This document shows, piece by piece, positions 12,701 to 28,729 of a stretch of 64,000 nt of DNA (the first letter of the stretch is position 1; every line of letters starts with the position of its first letter). Position numbers and translations under genes: made by a program. The stretch covers positions 252,892 through 316,891 of the forward strand of contig JXTB01000326.1 in NCBI GenBank assembly GCA_002914805.1. The letters run 5' to 3'. This stretch comes from Parasponia andersonii (Eukaryota > Streptophyta > Magnoliopsida > Rosales > Cannabaceae). The notes beneath the pieces were generated by a model. That model did not search any database. It worked only from the letters and a program-made list of their open reading frames with translations, and was not told the DNA's origin.

Positions 12701-15700
12701 TAATGGGATAATCCAACAAAGCTCATGTATTGATACACCCCAACAGAATGGAATTGCAGAAAGAAAAAATCAACATCTCCTTGAGGTTGCAAGATCTCTT
12801 ATGTTCTCTATGAATGTTCCTAAACAATAGTGGGGGGAAGTAGTTCTTACATCAGCCTACCTAATAAATCGAATACCTTCTCCGGTTCTGAAATTCCAAA
12901 CACCCAGCCAAACACTCCTTCAAACCTATCCACATAGCCGAATCATATCTTCCTTACCTCCTAGAATATTTGGGTGCACTCCCACAACCAAAACAAACTT
13001 GATCCAAAAGCAACAAAATGCTTATTTCTTGGCTATTCACCTATACAAAAGGGGTATAAATGTTTCTCACCTCCAGCGTGCAAATTGTATACCTCAATGG
13101 ATGTTATTTTCTTCGAAAATCAGCCATACTATCCAAAAACTCATATTCAGGGGGAGAAATACAGTATTCAAGAATATGATTTTCGGATAAATGGAGATAG
13201 CCAATTTTTTCTGGATCGACCTCAGCCTACTCCATCAAATCCTCACTTACCCCAGTCAACTCCATCAAATCCTCACTTACCCAAATCTACTCCATCAAAT
13301 TCTCTTCAACCCGAGTCTACAGCACCGACTTCTCTCCAAACAGAACTGGCAACCCCATCACACAATACAAAGAGCACACTACCTACAAATTCTAAGCTAC
13401 GTGTCCATTCCAAAAGAAAGAAACCATAAGAGGATATAGAGCACCGCACACTCTGAGTAGAACCAAGAGTCCAACCAGAATCCAAAAAGTCCACGTAACA
13501 ATATTCCCGAACCTAGTAATACTGAAATTTCTCATTATGATCTTGATGTGCCTATTGCATTAAGAAAAGGTGTTGAGTCATGCACTCAGCATCCTATTGC
13601 TCAGTTTATCTCATATGAAGCTCTATCTCCCAATTTTCGAATCTTCACAACAAATTTCTCCAACATAGAAGCTCCAAACACTATTTATGAAACTCTCAAG
13701 AAACCTGAATGGAAGGCTGCAGTTTATGAAGAAATTGGTGCTCTTAGGAAAAACGGAACTTGGGAACTCTCAGACCTACCACAAGGAAAACAACCAATGG
13801 GATGCAAATGGATTTTTAATGTTAAATACAAGCTTGATGGGAGTATAGAACGGTACAAGGCAAGGTTGGTAGCCAAAGACTTTACTCAAACATATGACCT
13901 GGACTACTAGGAGACATTTACACCCGTAACCAAACTCAATACAGTCTGAGTTCTGTTGTCTTTAGCTGCAAACTGTGACTGGCCTTTATTCCAACTAGAT
14001 ATTAAGAATGACTTCTTAAATGGAGATCTAGAAGACAAAGTTTACATGGAGATACCACCAGATTTTGAGACAAAAGCCAACTATAACAAAGTCTGTAAAC
14101 TTTAGAAATTTTTATATGGGCTCAAGCAATCCCTAAGAGCCTGGTTTGAACGATTTACTAGAGCTGTCAAGAAACGTAGTTAGTCACAAGGGGAGCCAGA
14201 TGACACACTCTTTATCAAACATTCTTCAAAGGAAAGATGTCAATCCTTATTGTCTATGTAGATGATTTCCTTTTAACAGGTGATGATCTAGAGGAAATGA
14301 ACAACTTGAAGAACATTCTTGCTACAGAATTTGAAATAAAGGACCTGGGGAATCTAAAGTACTTCTTAGGAATGAAAGTTGCAAGAACAAGAAAAGACAT
14401 TTCAGTCTCTCAACGAAAATATATCCTTGATCTGCTGAAAGAAACTGGGATGTTAGGCTACAAACCTACTGATACTCTAATGGAATCTACCTACAAGATT
14501 GATTTGAAAAAAGAATGCTCTTATGTTGACAAAGGTAGATACCAACGTCTAGTGGGAAAACTAATCTATCTCTCCCATACACGACCGGATATTGGTTTCT
14601 CAGTAAGTGTAGTAAGTCAATTCATGAATAATCTTAATGAAGAACACATGGAAGTTGTGTACAGAATTCTCAAATATTTAAAAATGACTCCTGGTAAAGG
14701 ACTTTTCTTCAAAAAGAATTCTAAGAAAGGAGTAGAGATATTCACTGATGCAGATTCGGCAGGTTTCATGACAGATCGAAAATCCACCACTGGTTACTAT
14801 ACTTATCTATGGGGAAATTTAGTGACGTGGAGAAGTAAGAAGCAATTAGTTGTTGCAAGAAGCAGTGCAGAAGCTGAGTATCGTGCACTTGCTTTAAGTG
14901 TGTGTGAAGGAATGTGGTTAACCCGATTACTCAAAGAACTGGGAGTTACTACAAATAGTCCTATAAGAGTTCTATGCGACAACCTTGCAGCTATCAGTAT
15001 TGCAAGAAATCCAGTGCATCATGATCGTACCAAACACATAGAGTTGGATCGACACTTCATAAAAGAAAAGATTTGAAGAAGGAATACTTGAACTAATCTA
15101 TACTCCAACCAACACTCAAGTGGCAGACATCCTTACTAAGGCTCTACCTCAAGTGAAGTTTGAAGATCTCATATACAAGCTAGGAATGATTAACATCTAT
15201 TCCCAGATTGAGGGAGAGTGTGAAAAACCGGTTTAGGATCTCTTTTGTATTTTTCTGCTTTTATTATAATATATCTCCTATTTATGTCTATCTTTAATAA
15301 GAGATATGGATGAGCTATATCCAATATCTCCTAAGTCAAACAACGTGTGTATCCCTAATTCTTAGGGATCTTTTAGTTACTGCAGTGATTCTGCTTCTCT
15401 GGCAGCTTGTTGCCAAAGTTGCTATATAACTGTGCTTTGTTTTATGTTAAAAGCAAGTAATAAAAATATAGAGTATTCCTCTCTAAATTCTTTACTAAAC
15501 TCATAAGGATCTGTTACAGAGGATCTAATAGGACAATGAAAAAAGGATACAGATTTGCTGCTCCGTTGTAGCCGATTGCACAAACTCCCTCTTAGACCAC
15601 ACAGACACCAAATGCTGTAGTGTCTCTAAGAAATTGTGGTTGGTATGACCTTTAGGAATCAAATTTACATCAGGTGGACGTTCAAGAAGAGCAAAATGAA

Positions 15701-18323
15701 GGATCCATCGCAAGCAACAAACTGGAAAGACTTTCCAGAATAGAAATTTATCAACAAACATGGCCCTGACAGAGAGGAAAGAATAAAATAAGAAATTATC
15801 TAACAAGAAATAATCACTGTACTTGTATGCGGAAGCATAAATTTAATTTCAAAAGTACTAGGATAAATAATTAAACATTCAATTTATCTAAAAAAAAAAA
15901 AAAAAAAGGAAAGAAAGATGATAAAGCAAATTTTCACTTGCTCACAAAAAGGAAGGGGGAAAAAAAAGGAAAAAAGGAACAAATTCACTGACCTAAATGA
16001 TGCCTGGTGTGCAAAATTTCTACAAAACAATAACCACAGAATCCAGTAAGCTTCGACATCACTAACCCGTTGAGTTGCAAGCTCATGTAAAAACTTCTCA
16101 GACATTCTTTCCACAGCATATGAATCTTTGATGGATAACATCATATTCAACCAGAATTGGGAAGCAGGGTTTGACCCAATTACATCCGCAACAAGTGAAT
16201 AATCATTTGATGACAATATACTTTGCACAAGCCTCAAAACCCTTCGAACAATTTCATTTACGAGAACATCTGTGAAAAAAGTACAAACACTTGGTTTCCC
16301 TTCTTCCCAGGATAAAACAAGAACATTTCTTACTAAGTCAAACCAATGCATGCTACAAGAAAACAGGAGCGCCTCATCGTTTGGATGTAAATATATCGAG
16401 GAACATGTCATGCAGGTGTAACTTTAACAGAAAACTGAGATAAAGAGTGAATCCATTTATTCTTACACAGCTAAGGTTTTTAATCTAAGATATACCTGCA
16501 GATCCACGACGACAAATACGGGAAAATATTTCACCAACAAACAGAAAGGTACTATCCATTTCGCTTTTATTGAATATGGCTCCTCCATTTACTAAATTCA
16601 GATTTCTTTCTTCAGCAAGAGAAAGAAGCTGAATGGTAATCTGTCTGAAAAACAAACTATAATTCTGTAAAGGATAAACACCAAACTAAAGATGGCACTA
16701 TGAAAACTTTGCAAGCAATACATATATCATATAACTCATTTCATCTAAGTGTCAGACGACCAGCAAGTTTAAAATATGTTCATTTTTGTTTTGATCCTCA
16801 TAAACTTGTAAAAGCACACAACTTAAAAGAAACACTAACCATACAAGATTAAGCAAAAGAGATGCAAAGGATACTGTGATGAAAGTGAAACTGGGGCTCC
16901 CATTTGTGCTTTGTCTGGTATAGATGAAACAACCTGTGCCACCATAGATACAGTCGTCTTGAAATGTTCATCTCCAGAATCTTCAGTTTGGCAAGAGCTA
17001 CCAAATTCCCTAGCCATCTGGACCACCCCATCATTTTCGAGCAAGCAAAGAATAATTAATCTGCGGAGTTCGTATAGGGAATCAAAAGGTTAACTTTTAG
17101 TTACTTATGATATTTCAAATAAAGGATATGGCAGAATTATTGGAATATTTGATATCTTTTCTGTTCTCCACATTAGCATAATTGTTTCATACTGTTGAAA
17201 AACAGGCAAATAGTTTAGCAATTCATGTTGAGGACAATTGCATCTACACTTAACAATAAACCTAATTCATGATTGTTTTTCATTTTGATCATGTCAACCA
17301 ATGAACAATGAACAAAGGGCATTAATACTCCTACACAAGTATTTTCTAATAAGATAATTAATAAAAAGCACTTAAGAGCTAGTATCATGTGCAACTTGAA
17401 CCAAACAAAACTTTCCACAAAAGCAATTATGGAACATCAAGAAAACATAATCACAAATTTAAAAAAACGATGACATGCAATGAGCTTGTGAATATCTACC
17501 TTTCGGTATTTGAGCGAACAGATTGAACATCAAGACCATCAGTTCCAGTTGGCTGCAAACAAGGAACCAAGGTCTGAACAACCTCAGTCATAAGTCCATT
17601 CACTAAAAAGGCATCATACACATGCCTACGCGCTGAAATTGGAAAACAAGCTAGCCAATTGGAAGCAACCTCTGCACCCAATAGCAATGTACACTCAAAG
17701 ATGTAAGTACCATGGATAACAAACCTGCCAAACCATGGAATAAGAACACAAGCAAAATAATGTACCACGTAGAAGAACTCGAGCCATTGCTGGAAACCCA
17801 GTGCCTCGATAGAATGCTTGCCACCATTCATTTCTCTCATCTGATGAAGGCACTTTGGCACTAAGGATCTGAAAAGCGCAACACAAACAAAAAAAAATCA
17901 AACTTCAAAAGAATTATTGCCTAAGGGCTCCAAAGGTCCATGAATCAAACGAAGCTCACCTGGTTTCGATACCGCTCATCAATACTACCTGCAACTCCAA
18001 ACTTCATGTATTAAATATTGCACAAAAATCATAAATTAAAAAAAAAAAAAAAGTTAAAATGTTATATATTCACATAAACATAAATGTATATATATATATA
18101 TATGTATATGTGACTAAGGTGAAAGAGTAAAGAGAGATTGGATGTGACCTGAGAGAAGAGAGGAATCGAGAGGAAAGAGAAGGATAGCGAGAGAGTGAAG
18201 CGAGCAAATGACTTGGTCGACATGCTTGGCCTTCTTAATGCCAGAGATAACTTCTCCAACCCTATCAAGGACCTGAGCTTCTACAACCTTCTTTCTCTTT
18301 GGACCTTCCTCCTCCTCCATCAT
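9782..18323 (-). CDS. TELO2: Telomere length regulation protein TEL2/TELO2 homolog, 1030 aa
   Basis: TEL2/TELO2 is the HEAT-like scaffold of the TTT (TEL2-TTI1-TTI2) complex, which works with HSP90 to mature PIKK kinases such as TOR, ATM and ATR. Thirteen exons close in frame: 18149-18323, 17960-17988, 17766-17868, 17500-17671, 16845-17060, 16496-16644, 15993-16269, 15551-15765, 12061-12159, 11449-11975, 10367-11136, 10068-10266, 9782-9943. The total is 3093 bp, 1030 aa. Exon 2 is a 29-bp microexon. An acidic linker (SGSDKDDDDNESDNSDTSSD) precedes LQPYDLADDD. The conserved TEL2 C-terminal region (Pfam Telomere_reg-2 type) spans the exon 10/11 junction (ALRKSDDADG joined to VEKALDVSEEL). Intron 8 holds a copia retrotransposon in the opposite orientation. 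A broken copy of part of exon 11 lies at 3840-4235. The gene shares a promoter region with ELP3. Confidence 0.95.
12350..12605 (+). repeat. Left LTR of the intronic copia element (3' end not recognised)
   Basis: Near-identical to the first 250 bp or so of the right LTR, starting TGTGGAAAACTGG. The similarity to the right LTR fades at about 12605, where integrase sequence starts soon after. Confidence 0.9.
15219..15520 (+). repeat. Right LTR of the intronic copia element
   Basis: Starts TGTGAAAAACCGG directly after the polypurine tract. The end is placed near a TTACA at about 15518; the exact end is uncertain. TELO2 exon 8 ends at 15551, so the element sits only about 30 bp from a splice donor. 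Confidence 0.85.
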
Positions 18324-18909
18324 CTCTGCTCAGTGCTCTGTTATTTCTTTCGCCAAAACCACGACTTGATTTCGTGCCCTCGGGAAACAACCATACGACG
18401 ACGTTTTAAGGCTGCGCTTTGGTGGAATAAGCAATTTTTATGGGGAAAAAAAAGGAGTGTAAAATTACATAAATCACCCTAATATTGAATTTTGCTAAAT
18501 ATAATTCCTCAACCCATCTTAACAAAAATTATTGAGTCAAGGATAAATATAATCTTAAGAATGAACAAACAAGGCATAATATTACTTGTCTAAGCAATCA
18601 AACAAGGCGTAATAATCTTTTTCTTCATAATACTTTAAATATATATTTGTGGTTGAGAAAATTAGTGTTTTTTTTTTTCAGTAAATTTGTATTTTAAATC
18701 TTTAATCTTAATAAACAAAGTCCAAAATAGCGGTTTGGATATGATTTTGTTTTCTGGCTTAAAAAAAAAAAACAAAACAAAACCTCGGGCAATTCCGTAA
18801 TCTTACTGTTGTCTACTGAAAACGACGTCGTTTTATATTCGCAGCGTTTAAGTTCTGCCTGGCCTTCCGGGTATAGTTGTCCCCTGTTTCTTGACTCTCT
18901 CATCTCCTC
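18324..18909. promoter_or_regulatory. Divergent promoter region shared by TELO2 and ELP3
   Basis: The 586 bp between the two start codons (TELO2 at 18323 minus, ELP3 at 18910 plus) must carry both 5' leaders and promoters. It contains a perfect 16-bp palindrome AAAACGACGTCGTTTT at 18819-18834, with a GACGTC core of the kind bound by bZIP factors, and a related CGACGACGTTTT at about 18396-18407. The middle is AT-rich. Divergent sharing is inferred from spacing. Confidence 0.65.
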
Positions 18910-22866
<3,957 letters not shown>

Positions 22867-23960
22867 CAAGACATGAATGTAACACAGTTTTGTAACATGT
22901 TTAGAAATGAGTGCTTATTTCTTTTTGGAGCATTATATATCGACTTTTGAATTCAGTCTTAATTATTAAGTCATTATGTTTTGGTGGCGTTGCACAGGTA
23001 TGGCTATGGCCCCCGGTAGTACAGATTCTAAGCCTCATAGAAAATAAATAAATAAATAAATAATGATGAACAACAACAGATGCATAATTTGTGCTGTTTA
23101 TTTAAATCTCCTAAAACATTGTACGTCGATTTGAAGATGAAAGATTTTAACTTCTAACCGAAATGTCATTGATACAAGAACCATAAAAAATACAGTATGA
23201 TAACGGGCTGACACATTTTTCTTTCATCAATTTTTCTTTTTTTTTTTCGAGGTAAGTAAAAGTTTAGCTTTTGTGGGACTAAAAAGGCCCTTGGATTTTT
23301 ACTGGTGATCAGTTAATTAGAATCTAAAAAAAAATTAATAAAATTAGTAGCAATTAAGCCCATTCTCCTAAATCTGTTAATTAGATTGATAACGGTAATT
23401 ATAATAATTAACGCTTTAAAATCTAAAATGTTGAAAAGATTATTAAAATTACCAAAAAAATAAATCTCATCTCCTCCTCCCCTTCATAGACCAATACACC
23501 GATAAATTTGCATCATTTTCCGCACACTGTATAATGTACTATTAAATCTTTTTTAAAAAAATGATAAAGATGAACCTAGTACCAAGAAGAAAACTGCACC
23601 ATCTTCCAACGCACATTTTGATAACTTATAATCCATCAAGTAATGTTTGGACGCCACTCAATGACCCTAAGTTCCAAGAAAGTTTTGTAATCAAAATAAA
23701 AGAATAAGCTAAAAATAAGAGTCGTATTACATACAGCTCAAAAAGCATTCTTTGAATAGTCCAACTAGAGCCACTAGAAAAGACACTTCAGCAATGTTAG
23801 TTATAACAGCCAAAACCAACTTGCTGCAATCAAGTTGATACTAATAATGACAATAACTAATTTAACTGTCCTAAATGATATAACTGTCAGTCAGGAACAC
23901 AACTAAGAGTAGATTAGAGACAATTCTCACAGTATGCATGTTCATAAACCTCATGATAAT
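22867..23960. other. ELP3 3' flank and unassigned intergenic DNA
   Basis: No gene seen. It contains a short AAAT repeat near 23041-23063 and AT-rich DNA. Copia-derived DNA starts near 23961. Confidence 0.5.
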
Positions 23961-25570
23961 CTATACCCAATCCTTGCTCTTTCTTGCTTCAATGTAGGAT
24001 GTAAGTTTCTCAAGCTCTATTGTATCTGCTACGTTGAGAGCGGAGGCCATGAGTTCATCTTGAGCATACCTTGTTGAAGGCTTGATTTGTCTTCGAGTTA
24101 CGTCTCTTGATAAAGTGTAATCTCTGAGATTATCCACCACTTCAACAATTTCGTCAGTCTCAGATTCACTGTGTACGTCAGGTTCCAAACTAGATCGTGG
24201 GCCACTTTGAGTTACATCAATGTCAGAATCTTCTTGTTGTTGTTCTATAACAGCTCCACCTTGATCAATAGCTGATTTCAATTGATCCTGTACCTGCAAA
24301 TCAGTTTCTACATGCATCTGAGACTTGTTCACAGCCTCAGTTTGATCATGTTTATTTAGAACTGTGTGTTCATTGTACTGCATGCTAGTCTTATAAGTAA
24401 CATGTTCATTGAACACTACATCCCTGCTAATGATACATTTTTTTTCATCAATCAACCAAATCCTATACCCTTTAAGAGGATATCCTGAGAAAATACCCTT
24501 CTCGGCTCTAGGATTAAGTGTACCTTCACTAGTATGTACATAAGCTAAACAACCAAAGACCTTCAAATGACTATAAGTCTATAGCTAGGTGATTCACTTG
24601 ACCAAAGCTCTTCAGGAACTTTGAAATCAATTGCTGGGGAGGGAAATCTATTGATTAAATAACAAGCAGTGACGGCTGCTTCAGCCCAAAAATACTGAGG
24701 AGGTTCAGATTCATTCAACATATATCCAAGTGTGTTCATTATGGTTCTATTCATTCTTTCAGTTAGCCCATTCTCTTGAATAGTTACCATATATGCATGA
24801 TGTCTAGCTATACTAACGTTAGCACAGTAATCATCAAACTCTTTATTACAATACTCAAGACCATTGTCTGTTTAAGTCTTTTAATTTTTCTACCGCTTTG
24901 ATTTTCTGCTAAAAGTTTTCCATTCTACAAACTTAGCATAAGCTTGATCTTTAGTTTTCAGAACATATATCCAAACTTTCCTAGAAAAATCATCAATGAA
25001 AGTAATAAAATATTGACACTTAGAAAGAGGAGGTACCATTGAAGAACTCCATAGATCTGAGTGAATGTAATCAAGAGTTGATTTTGTTTTATGAACTCCA
25101 GCTGCAAACTTTAACCTGTGAGCTTTTCCGAGGATGCAATGCTCACAAATTCTAGATCACTTATCTTTATTTTATCAAGTAGACCTTGTTTGCTGGGTTC
25201 CTATATTCCTTTCATGCTTATGTGTCCCAACCTTTTATGCCACAGCTCTGTCTCATCAATTTTATGTTCAGAGATTGTTGTTTCACCAATCACTGCAGCA
25301 CCTTGTAGTACATATAACCCACGTTGCGGCAGGCCTTTCAGTATCACCATAGAACCTTTCATAACTTTAAGAACTCTACCTTGAGACTTATATGAACTTC
25401 CCATCTGATCAAGCATTCCTAAGGAAATGAGATTCCTTTTAAGATCAGAAATATATCTCTCTCCCAAGGGTTCTTACAGAATCATCCCTCATTCTTAACT
25501 TGATTGAACCAGTACTAAATATGTTGCAAGTTGTATTGTTTCCCATGAGTACTTTTCTAGAACTGACCTC

Positions 25571-27977
25571 TTTTTTTTTTTTGAAAGGAAAACTGGAAAT
25601 TTATTGCATTAAAAGAACTAGTACATCAATCTTAACAATATCTTCAACCCAAGAAGGGGCAGACTCCAACCAAATTAAAGTTTCAGTCTCAGCAAGAGCT
25701 CGACATGCAATACAATGAGCAACAAGATTAAACATTGGCTAACAAAAGAAAACAAATTTAAAGAATGAGGGGCAACTAATCTTCGAATGTCCTCAATCAC
25801 CAACCCTGCTTCGAGACATAATGATGTAATTCCCTTGATGAGATTTATAGCTGCTAAACATTCCAATTCCACCAAACAGGGAAATAGACCAGAGTCTTTA
25901 GCTATCTCAAGACCAAAACGAATAGCTAAACTTTCAACCATGAGCGCATCACTACCAATTTTCACTCTCTTGATTGCAACAACCATAATCTGACCATTAC
26001 AATCCCGGATGACTACTCCCAATCCACCTAAACCATTCTGGACATCCAAAGCAGCATCTGTACTCATTTTCCAACAGTACTTTTCAGGACAATACCACAA
26101 CCAAATATTATTTCTCTCATTTTTATCACCAGAAGGATTAGGAATAGTACCAATATCTGCTGCAAAATCTTCTGCCCAAATTGCAGATCTAGTGGCATCC
26201 CTTCCCAATAAACCCAGCACCCTCTTATTTCTTTCATTACCAACTGTTCACGTGGTGATAATCAGCAAACAAAAATCCTCACTATCAAAATTTTTATAGA
26301 TCTTCATTAGAATAAGCATAAGATCACACTCCATGAACCAAACATTATTTAGTGTAAGCCTGTTATTTTCCCAAATGGCCTTAGCCCCACAACAAAGAAA
26401 GAAAGCATGAAAAATTGATTCAAAATCAGCAACACAAAGAGGATATCACGCATTCATCCTAATTTTTCTAGAATACAAAGAGCCAAAAGTTGGGATTATA
26501 CCTTTACAAGCACGCCAACAGAATATCTTGACATTATTTGGAATATGAAGCTTCCAAAAATTGGTCCACCATCTACAGTAGACTTCAGAAAAAGATGTCT
26601 CCTTCAGATAATTCCTCTACATAATTGCCTTACACCCGGAATTAAGACTCGGGCTGCCACTAAATACTCTATGGAATACTCAAGATTAAATCTGCTTCAT
26701 CCTGTAAGAAACTCTACTTAATCAATTGCTCATTCCAATTACCATCCTGGTTACACAAATCAGCCACTTTTGTCGTAATAGGAAGGACTGTTGGAGAATA
26801 CACAGAAATTAGTCTAGGAATCCAGGAGGAAGTATACACACCCCATCTCCCACTCTCCAACGTAAGCCCACATTCAACAACACCTCACGACCCCATAAAA
26901 GACTTCTCCGGATAAAACAAGGATTTCAAGCACCCTATCAATTGTTTTTTGAAAATAAATAAATAAGATGTAACTATCCTTCCTATATTACATTTTGCAT
27001 CCTATTTTATTAAAAAAATTATATTCTTACCCTTCATATTTGAAGCATTCTCTTAAAAGTTAAGTGAAGCTGATTTAGCTATCACTACTCTCTTATAGAG
27101 TCAAGTTATGCCATTTAACCATCATTTTCACTTAAAATCATGTAAATTCTTTCTACTTGCTTTTCTTTTGATCAGAAATTAAAGTATTTATACTAAATAC
27201 ATAAAAAAAAAAAAAAGAAAAGAAAAAGAAAGTCAAATGTCATTGGTTCTTTTGTTTTTAAATTTTTATTTGATGACAAATGTGAGTGTTTTTCGTACCA
27301 AGTCTTAGTCTCATACCCTCACTCTAGCAAATTTTCCTTTCCCAACATTTTGTATGATTTTAGAACATTTGGATATTTTTTATTAATTTTTCCTTTCTCG
27401 ACATTTTGTACAGTATTTTATCATTTGGATTTTTTTTTTTTTTTTGGAAGTTTCGAACTTCCAATTGTAATGCTACAATGAAAGTCTCCACATTTCAATC
27501 ATATGTTTCTTAGTTAAGTATTTGCTAATTTCTATTATATTTTATTTTTATTGAATATATTTTTTTTTTTTTGGTTGCTATTGCTTTTGAGCTAATAGAA
27601 CTACGTGTATAGTTCAGAATGTGCATATTTGCCTGCATGAAAACATGACAATTTCCTAATTTAATTTTTTTTATATTCTCACTGGTGCAATAATGTTTTT
27701 CTTGCCTCCCTAAATAAGATTTCTGGCTCTGCAGTGTTAAGAATCCTAGCCATTAGAGAATTTGGGTATTGAAGAATCCTCCAGCTTTGTTTAGCTAACA
27801 ATGCTTGATTGAAACTACTTAAGCCTCCAAGCTACTTTGCCTTGCACATCTTTTCCCAAGAGATCCAGTTTGGAACTTGAGTTATGCCTTGCCTTCTTTG
27901 GAAGAACCCCACCAAAAATTAGCAAACATAGTCTAAATGAAAAACACTCATGGAATAGGCTGGAATGGAATGGCTTG
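25571..27977 (-). mobile_element. L1-type LINE, 5'-truncated, nested in copia
   Basis: Minus-strand non-LTR retrotransposon 3' part. It ends in a poly-A tail (T run at 25571-25582 on the plus strand). It is flanked by a direct repeat TCTAGAACTGACCTC at 25556-25570 and 27978-27992 (extendable by three Ts), a good L1-type target-site duplication. Coding traces from its 5' side: the end of the RT (FWWGSSKEG, SFNQALLAKQSWRILQYPNSLMARIL, about 27700-27930), the zinc-binding zf-RVT region (about 26330-26900; KIFCWRACKG), and an RNase H-like RVT_3 domain at 25675-26220 (WKMSTDAALDVQNGLGGLGVVIRDCNGQ). The frame is broken in several places, and about 740 bp of unrelated AT-rich DNA separates the RT end from the next block. 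Confidence 0.88.
26945..27690. other. AT-rich insertion of unknown origin inside the LINE
   Basis: LINE-like coding sense is visible on both sides, but this stretch has none. It is AT-rich with A and T runs (27204-27218, 27431-27446, 27561-27574). I found no clear terminal repeat or target duplication, so whether it is an inserted element or a fast-decayed segment is open. Confidence 0.4.
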
Positions 27978-28349
27978 TCTAGAACTGACCTCTTTAAAGT
28001 TGATGAACTAGTCTTTGGTATGTGACATATGAAATTTACACCCAGAATCAAGGATTAGGTTCTGTACTAGAGATTGTGAGTACATCTACACTGTCAATCA
28101 TCTCTATCAGAATTTTCCTTTTGAGGACAGAATTTCCTGACATGACCCTCCTTGAGACAGAACCAGCTTGTCCTTTTTGACCTGGATTTTGATCTTGACT
28201 TATTCCTGCCCTTGTTTTGAGACACCCTTTTATCCGATCTACCTACCTCTCACATTGAGCTCTTCACCATTCGATCGGTTCTTCTTCCCATTTGCTTTCA
28301 GATCTAATTCTTTTGAGTAACCAGCAACAGTTACTTCGTTCAGAGTTAA

Positions 28350-28609
28350 GCTCCGTTTGGAACTTGAATTTTAGAGGGAAAAGGAGAAAAAAATAAAAAT
28401 AAAAAAAAGTTCTAACGAATTTTATTTTTTTCTTCTTTGAATTGGGGGGAAAAAAAAAATTATAGAAACTTTTTCTTAAAAAAAAAAAATGAGAAGTTTG
28501 ATTTGATTTGATATCAATTTTTAGTATATAAAATTTTGATAATTAGTTAGTAAAAATTTAAAAAAAAAAAAAAAATCATAAACTTTTAGAAGAGAATTAC
28601 AAACGGAGC
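28350..28609. mobile_element. MITE, 260 bp, with inverted ends and 5-bp target duplication
   Basis: The left end GCTCCGTTTG and right end CAAACGGAGC style sequence are inverted repeats (right end reads AAACGGAGC). Both sides are flanked by GTTAA (28345-28349 and 28610-28614). The interior is AT-rich and non-coding. The copia gag frame can be recognised on both sides, so this is a clean insertion into the copia fossil. Superfamily is unclear. Confidence 0.8.
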
Positions 28610-28729
28610 GTTAATGTTTCCTTACCATACTTTACTGTATCTCCAAGAAGAGAATTGCTTGCTCTTCCTCTTCTACTTTAATATTCAAATTCTCCAGATC
28701 GGTAACTAACTTTGTGAATCGCCCAATCA

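Larger units (their letters stand above)
12350..15520 (+). mobile_element. Ty1/copia retrotransposon in TELO2 intron 8, internally deleted
   Basis: LTR-flanked copia element, antisense to TELO2. The left LTR starts with TGTGG at 12350 and is recognisable to about 12605. The right LTR starts with TGTGA at 15219, just after a purine-rich tract (GATTGAGGGAGAG), and runs to about 15520. The interior holds the end of the integrase (12618-12990; DTPQQNGIAERKNQHLLEVARSLMF), the integrase-RT linker, reverse transcriptase (13548-14620, including LIVYVDDFLLTGDD) and RNase H (to about 15100; DRKSTTGYYTYLWGN, ARSSAEAEYRAL). Gag, protease and most of the integrase are absent, so it is not autonomous, and the remaining frames have a few breaks. 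The LTRs differ at roughly 4% of sites plus two small indels, suggesting an insertion in the order of one to a few million years ago. I could not identify a clean target-site duplication. Confidence 0.93.
23961..28721 (-). mobile_element. Ty1/copia retrotransposon fossil with nested LINE and MITE
   Basis: Minus-strand copia fragment. Reading from its 5' side: a gag segment at about 28615-28721 (FTKLVTDLENLNIKVEEEE), more gag and the zinc-knuckle region at about 28000-28345, and the protease start (LILDSGCKFHM) near 28040. Then come the pre-integrase region at 25201-25555 (LISLGMLDQMG, ELWHKRLGHIS), integrase at 24563-24900 (ENGLTERMNRTIMNTL, YFWAEAAVTACYLINRFP) and the integrase C-terminus/RT linker at 23961-24566 (KVFGCLAYVHTSEGTLNPRAEKGIFSGYPLKGYR). 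It stops at the beginning of the reverse transcriptase. No LTRs were found. It is interrupted by a LINE (25571-27977) and a MITE (28350-28609), and has several further breaks. It is older than both insertions. Confidence 0.9.
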
